From Vogesella indigofera (GTDB lineage Bacteria > Pseudomonadota > Gammaproteobacteria > Burkholderiales > Chromobacteriaceae): DNA of 64,000 nt. The DNA lies in the NCBI RefSeq assembly GCF_003633895.1, contig NZ_RBID01000019.1, positions 120,928-184,927 on the forward strand, read 5' to 3'. Numbering within the stretch: the first letter of the stretch is position 1; every line of letters begins with the position of its first letter. The position numbers were made by a program, and so were the translations under genes. The notes below the pieces were generated by a model that searched no databases, was not told the origin of the DNA, and saw only the letters and a list, made by a program, of their open reading frames with translations. This document shows positions 59,635-64,000 of the stretch, piece after piece.

Positions 59635-60543
59635 TCACGCCGGCTGGTTTTTGCGCAGATGATGGTCTGCGGCCAACCTGGCGCCGAGCATGCTCAACAG
59701 CATGGCGCCCAGCAACACGCCTAGCACTTCCAGCGGCTGCAGGCTGCGCAATTGGGCATCGATGCCGTACAGACTGGCGAATTCGGCCAGCGCCGGATTG
59801 GCCTGATAGGCCAGCCAGCTGCTCAGGCCCCAGCATAGCAGCGCCGACAGCCCGCCTTGCCACGCCGCGTGATAGAGGAAAGGGCGGCGAATGAAGCTGT
59901 CGGTGGCGCCGATCAGTTTCGATACCGCGATTTCTTCCTGCCGCGCCAGGATCTGCATGCGGATGGTGTTGTGGTTGATCAGCACCATCGCCAGCGCAAA
60001 CACCACCGCCAGCAGCCAGGCGAGCTGGCCGGCGAGGGTGATCATCGCGTGCAGCTTGCGCGCCCAGGTGGCATCGAACTGCGCCAGCTCCACCATCGGC
60101 AGCCCGGACAGCTCCTTCTGCAGCAGGTCGAGCATCGCCGGCTCCAGCGCTTGCGGGGTGACGATGAAGGCGTGTGGCAGCGGATTGCTGCCGAGGCCCT
60201 CGCTGATCGCGTTCAGGCCGCTGCGCTGTTCCAGTTCTTTCAGCGCGGCATCCTTGTGCACGAAGCGGAAGGATGCAACCCGTGGATGGTGCTTGAGGCT
60301 GCTTTCCACCGCGGCCAGATCGGCCTGTTCGCTGGACAGCTCCATGAACAGCGTGATCTGCGGCGTGGTGTTCAGCTTGGCGGTCCACTGCTGCAGGCTG
60401 CTGACACCGAGATACAGCGACACCGGCAGCGCCAGCGCGATGGCCAGCATCAGCAGGTTGAGCAGGTTGCCGAACGGCTGGCGCAGGATCTTCAGCAGTG
60501 CGCTGCGGGCGCTCTGTGCGTGCAGGTACAGGTAGTGTTTCAT
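59635..60543 (-). CDS. ftsX: Cell-division ABC transporter-like permease FtsX
   Basis: Inner-membrane partner of FtsE that controls septal peptidoglycan hydrolases. 302 aa with an N-terminal cytoplasmic segment and four TM helices (about 25-48, 175-200, 225-248, 268-292). A periplasmic loop lies between TM1 and TM2. It overlaps ftsE by 4 bp. A near-repeat at about 59669 is read as RLAAD close to the C-terminus. Confidence 0.96.
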   Translation of the reverse strand: MKHYLYLHAQSARSALLKILRQPFGNLLNLLMLAIALALPVSLYLGVSSLQQWTAKLNTTPQITLFMELSSEQADLAAVESSLKHHPRVASFRFVHKDAALKELEQRSGLNAISEGLGSNPLPHAFIVTPQALEPAMLDLLQKELSGLPMVELAQFDATWARKLHAMITLAGQLAWLLAVVFALAMVLINHNTIRMQILARQEEIAVSKLIGATDSFIRRPFLYHAAWQGGLSALLCWGLSSWLAYQANPALAEFASLYGIDAQLRSLQPLEVLGVLLGAMLLSMLGARLAADHHLRKNQPA

Positions 60544-61199
60544 GCGGCGAATTGTCCTTCACGAAGCCGGATGATGCGGCGGCCGTAGTCTTCCATCAGC
60601 GTTTCGTCGTGGGCCGAGATCAGCACCGTGACGCCGACCTGGTGGAAGGACTTGAACAGCTCCATGATGTCGAGCGCGTAGGCGCGGTCGAGGTTGGCCG
60701 ATGGCTCGTCCGCCAGCAGGATGCTGGGGCGGTGCACCACGGCGCGGGCAATGCACAGCCGTTGCTGTTCGCCGCCAGACAGGCGGATCGGCATCACCTT
60801 TTCCTTGCCGGCGAGGCCGACCTTGTCCAGTGCCGCTCGCACTCGTCGCTGCGCATCGCGGCGATCAAAGCCGATGATGTCCAGCGGCAGCATCACGTTG
60901 TCGAATACCGTGCGGTCGAACAGGATTTTGTGATCCTGGAACACCACGCCGATGTGCTGGCGCACATACGGCAATTGGCTGGCGCGCAGCTTGCTCAGAT
61001 TCTGGTTGTTGACCAGCACATTGCCGCTGGTGGCGCGTTCGATACCGGAAACCAGCTTCAGCAGCGTGCTTTTGCCGGCGCCGGAATGACCGGCGAGGAA
61101 CACCATCTCACCGCTTTCCACTGTGAAGGACAGGTTGCGCAGCGCCTCGTGTCCGCCGGGGTAGCGCTTGGTGACTTGGTCAAATCGGATCATCGGCAA
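60540..61199 (-). CDS. ftsE: Cell-division ATP-binding protein FtsE
   Basis: ABC ATPase working with FtsX. 219 aa. Walker A GHSGAGKST, signature LSGGEQQRLCIARAV, Walker B ILLADEPSANLD and the H-loop SAHDE are present. Canonical FtsE length. Overlaps ftsX and follows ftsY after 56 bp containing a repeat copy. Confidence 0.98.
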   Translation of the reverse strand: MPMIRFDQVTKRYPGGHEALRNLSFTVESGEMVFLAGHSGAGKSTLLKLVSGIERATSGNVLVNNQNLSKLRASQLPYVRQHIGVVFQDHKILFDRTVFDNVMLPLDIIGFDRRDAQRRVRAALDKVGLAGKEKVMPIRLSGGEQQRLCIARAVVHRPSILLADEPSANLDRAYALDIMELFKSFHQVGVTVLISAHDETLMEDYGRRIIRLREGQFAA

Positions 61200-61210
61200 T
61201 CATCCCGCAC

Positions 61211-61225
61211 AAAGGTTGGCCGCAA
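61211..61225 (+). repeat. Dispersed AAAGGTTGGCCGCAA repeat between ftsE and ftsY
   Basis: Exact copy in the 56-bp ftsY-ftsE gap. Confidence 0.85.
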
Positions 61226-61255
61226 CGGTGGCGGCCGGCAAGTGGATCAAAGCGC

Positions 61256-62356
61256 TCAGTCGAATAGCGCGTCGACAAAGTCGTGGGTCGAGAACGGACG
61301 CAGATCGTCAATGCCTTCGCCGACGCCGATGAAACGCAGCGGTACCGGGTGCTGCTTGGCGATGCCGGCGATGACACCGCCCTTGGCGGTGCCGTCCAGC
61401 TTGGTGAGGATCAGGCCGGTGAGACCCAGCGCCTCGTTGAAAGCCACCACCTGGTTGATCGCGTTCTGGCCGATATTGGCGTCCAGCACCAGCACCACTT
61501 CATGCGGCGCATCCGGGATCGCCTTCTGGATCACGCGCTTCACCTTCTTGATTTCTTCCATCAGGTGCAATTGCGTCGGCAGGCGGCCGGCGGTGTCGGC
61601 AATGACGATGTCGATGCCGCGGGCCATGGCGGCCTGCATCGCGTCGTAGCAGACGGCGGCGGCGTCGCCGCTTTGCTGCGCGATCACGGTGACGTTGTTG
61701 CGCTCGCCCCAGGCGATCAGCTGTTCGCGGGCGGCGGCACGGAAGGTGTCACCGGCGGCGAGCAGCACCGACTTGCCCTGGCTCTGGAAATACTTGGCCA
61801 GCTTGCCGATCGAGGTGGTCTTGCCGGCACCGTTGACGCCGGCGAGCATGATCACGTAAGGCTTCTTGCCGTGCGTCTGCAGCGGCTGTTCCAGCGGCTG
61901 GATCAGCTCGACCAGTGCCTCCTTTAGCGCGCCTTTCAGCTCGCTGGCGTCCTTGAGGCCCTTCAGCGACACCCGCTCGCGCACGTCACGCAGCAGGTGG
62001 CTGGTCGCATCCATGCCCATGTCCGAAGTCAGCAGCACCGCTTCCAGCTCTTCGTATAAATCTTCGTCGATCTTGCCGCCACCGAACAGGCCAGCCAACT
62101 GCTTGCCCAGTTTGTCGCGGGTCTTGGCGAGGCCGGATTTCAGTCGTTCGGTCCAGCTCGGCTTCGCTTGCGTCACGCTGCTGGCCGGGGCGGGAGTCGG
62201 CGCCGCAACAACTGGCGCTGCCGTTACCGCTGCGGCGGGCGCCGGCTCAACGCTGGCCGCGGGAGGGGTAACGGTGTCCGCTACGGGCGCGACCGGGGCT
62301 GCCGGCGGGGTCGGGGTGGTGTCGGGAACGGGTTTTTTCTTGAAAAAGCTGAACAT
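61256..62356 (-). CDS. ftsY: Signal-recognition-particle receptor FtsY
   Basis: GTPase docking SRP-ribosome complexes at the membrane. 366 aa. A short Ala/Pro/Val-rich N-terminal A domain (about 1-65) precedes the NG domain with GVNGAGKTTSIGKLA, DTFRAAAREQL, DTAGRLPTQ and TKLDGTAKGG. The acidic A domain is much shorter than in E. coli, as in other betaproteobacteria. First gene of the ftsY-ftsE-ftsX run, divergent from rsmD. Confidence 0.97.
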   Translation of the reverse strand: MFSFFKKKPVPDTTPTPPAAPVAPVADTVTPPAASVEPAPAAAVTAAPVVAAPTPAPASSVTQAKPSWTERLKSGLAKTRDKLGKQLAGLFGGGKIDEDLYEELEAVLLTSDMGMDATSHLLRDVRERVSLKGLKDASELKGALKEALVELIQPLEQPLQTHGKKPYVIMLAGVNGAGKTTSIGKLAKYFQSQGKSVLLAAGDTFRAAAREQLIAWGERNNVTVIAQQSGDAAAVCYDAMQAAMARGIDIVIADTAGRLPTQLHLMEEIKKVKRVIQKAIPDAPHEVVLVLDANIGQNAINQVVAFNEALGLTGLILTKLDGTAKGGVIAGIAKQHPVPLRFIGVGEGIDDLRPFSTHDFVDALFD

Positions 62357-62533
62357 GCGAAATGGCTGAGTCGAAGTAAGAGATTAGCGCTGGATTGTAC
62401 CGGCAAAAGCCGGGGCGAGGGCAAACCTGAGTATAAAGCGCGACATGGCGTTAACAGATTGATTCACGACAGAAGTTCTGCGGCGGTAAATGGAGTAAAA
62501 TCTCGCCCTTCTTTGAACAAGGCAGGGCATGGC

Positions 62534-63413
<880 letters not shown>

Positions 63414-63437
63414 TTGCGCTAAGCTGTTGATTTGTGA

Positions 63438-63466
63438 GGCAGCCGCCACCGAGTGTGGTGGCTGTT
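63438..63466 (+). terminator. Probable terminator of the ferredoxin gene
   Basis: AGCCGCCAC-cgagt-GTGGTGGCT followed by GTTTGCATTTT, about 25 bp after the stop. Confidence 0.7.
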
Positions 63467-63509
63467 TGCATTTTGGCTGCAAAAAATCCGAAAAATCACG
63501 GAAAAGCTG

Positions 63510-63536
63510 TTGACGATCGCCGGAGCTGTCTATAAT
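63510..63536 (+). promoter_or_regulatory. Promoter of the tRNA-Tyr/Gly/Thr-tufB operon
   Basis: TTGACG (63510-63515) and TATAAT (63531-63536), or TAATAT with a 17-bp spacer, ending about 15 bp before tRNA-Tyr. Confidence 0.75.
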
Positions 63537-63552
63537 ATTCGGGCTTCTTCAC

Positions 63553-63637
63553 GGGGGGATTCCCGAGCGGTCAAAGGGATCAGACTGTAAATCTGACGGC
63601 TCAGCCTTCGAAGGTTCGAATCCTTCTCCCCCCACCA
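63553..63637 (+). tRNA. tRNA-Tyr (anticodon GTA)
   Basis: Acceptor GGGGGGA pairs with TCCCCCC, class II variable arm, anticodon loop ACTGTAAAT, encoded CCA at 63635-63637. First gene of the operon. Confidence 0.97.
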
Positions 63638-63690
63638 AAGTTACCAGCATCTTGGCGGCGAAAGCAGTTAGAGTTGGCCGGGATCGTAAG

Positions 63691-63764
63691 GCGGGTGTAG
63701 CTCAATGGTAGAGCAGAAGCCTTCCAAGCTTACGACGAGGGTTCGATTCCCTTCACCCGCTCCA
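63691..63764 (+). tRNA. tRNA-Gly (anticodon TCC)
   Basis: Acceptor GCGGGTG/CACCCGC, anticodon loop CTTCCAA, T-arm GGGTTCGATTCCC, encoded CCA. Confidence 0.97.
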
Positions 63765-63790
63765 GGTTGCGATAGTTGTAAAGTTTTTTG

Positions 63791-64000
<210 letters not shown>

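Overview
The window looks like core chromosome of a GC-rich betaproteobacterium of the order Neisseriales, most likely family Chromobacteriaceae (Chromobacterium, Vogesella, Aquitalea and relatives). The basis is the backbone order mnmG-rsmG-parA-parB-atpIBEFHAGDC-glmU-glmR-glmS, the rpoH-ftsXEY-rsmD block, the tRNA-Tyr/Gly/Thr-tufB operon and the protein content. Family placement is inference from gene order and protein flavour. No prophage, IS element, CRISPR array or rRNA operon was seen.

Layout. 1-2.2 kb: rsmI, a tRNA-Leu and a TatD-family nuclease. 2.2-6.9 kb: a Lap-type biofilm switch, with a TolC-family outer-membrane protein fused to an OmpA peptidoglycan-binding domain (lapE-like) divergent from lapG and lapD. 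7-9.7 kb: a Tim44-domain protein, trmO and an OlsB-like acyltransferase. 10-26 kb: mnmG/rsmG, parAB, the nine-gene ATP synthase operon and the UDP-GlcNAc genes glmU, glmR and glmS. 26-35.5 kb: a PAS-GGDEF diguanylate cyclase, nadV, a SnoaL-like protein, a cysteine hydrolase, an EAL phosphodiesterase and a giant FAD/Fe-S oxidoreductase. 35.7-42.7 kb: envelope biogenesis and recycling (pdxA, surA, lptD, amgK, murU) running into ruvC. 42.8-52.5 kb: a GAF-GGDEF protein, a CopD-like membrane protein, a UbiA-family prenyltransferase, ruvA, an SDR, a NYN-LOTUS protein, ribB with an FMN riboswitch, ruvB, a glutamine amidotransferase and proB. 52.7-58.6 kb: bioA, a type IV pilin and two tandem PglL/TfpO-like O-oligosaccharyltransferases. 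58.6-64 kb: rpoH, ftsX, ftsE, ftsY, rsmD, a ferredoxin and the tRNA-tufB operon, cut by the window end.

The most striking signal is not a gene. A 12-14 bp word, AAGGTTGGCCGC(AA), occurs 27 times exactly by my reading, in both orientations, with more than a dozen near matches. Fifteen exact copies are intergenic. Several are paired head-to-head as hairpins between convergent genes, with T-runs. The rest lie inside genes and are read as different peptides (KVGR, RLAA, AANL, RPTL). This is how DNA uptake sequences behave in Neisseriaceae and Pasteurellaceae, but the word is unrelated to the known Neisseria DUS. I propose it as a candidate uptake-signal-like repeat.

Other points of note are a CIRCE (HrcA) operator just upstream of rpoH, two copies of a roughly 115-140 bp inverted-terminus element bracketing proB, a 137-bp duplication carrying a relic of the Tim44 gene's 3' end, and a pilin ending in Ser followed by two glycosyl-ligase paralogues.
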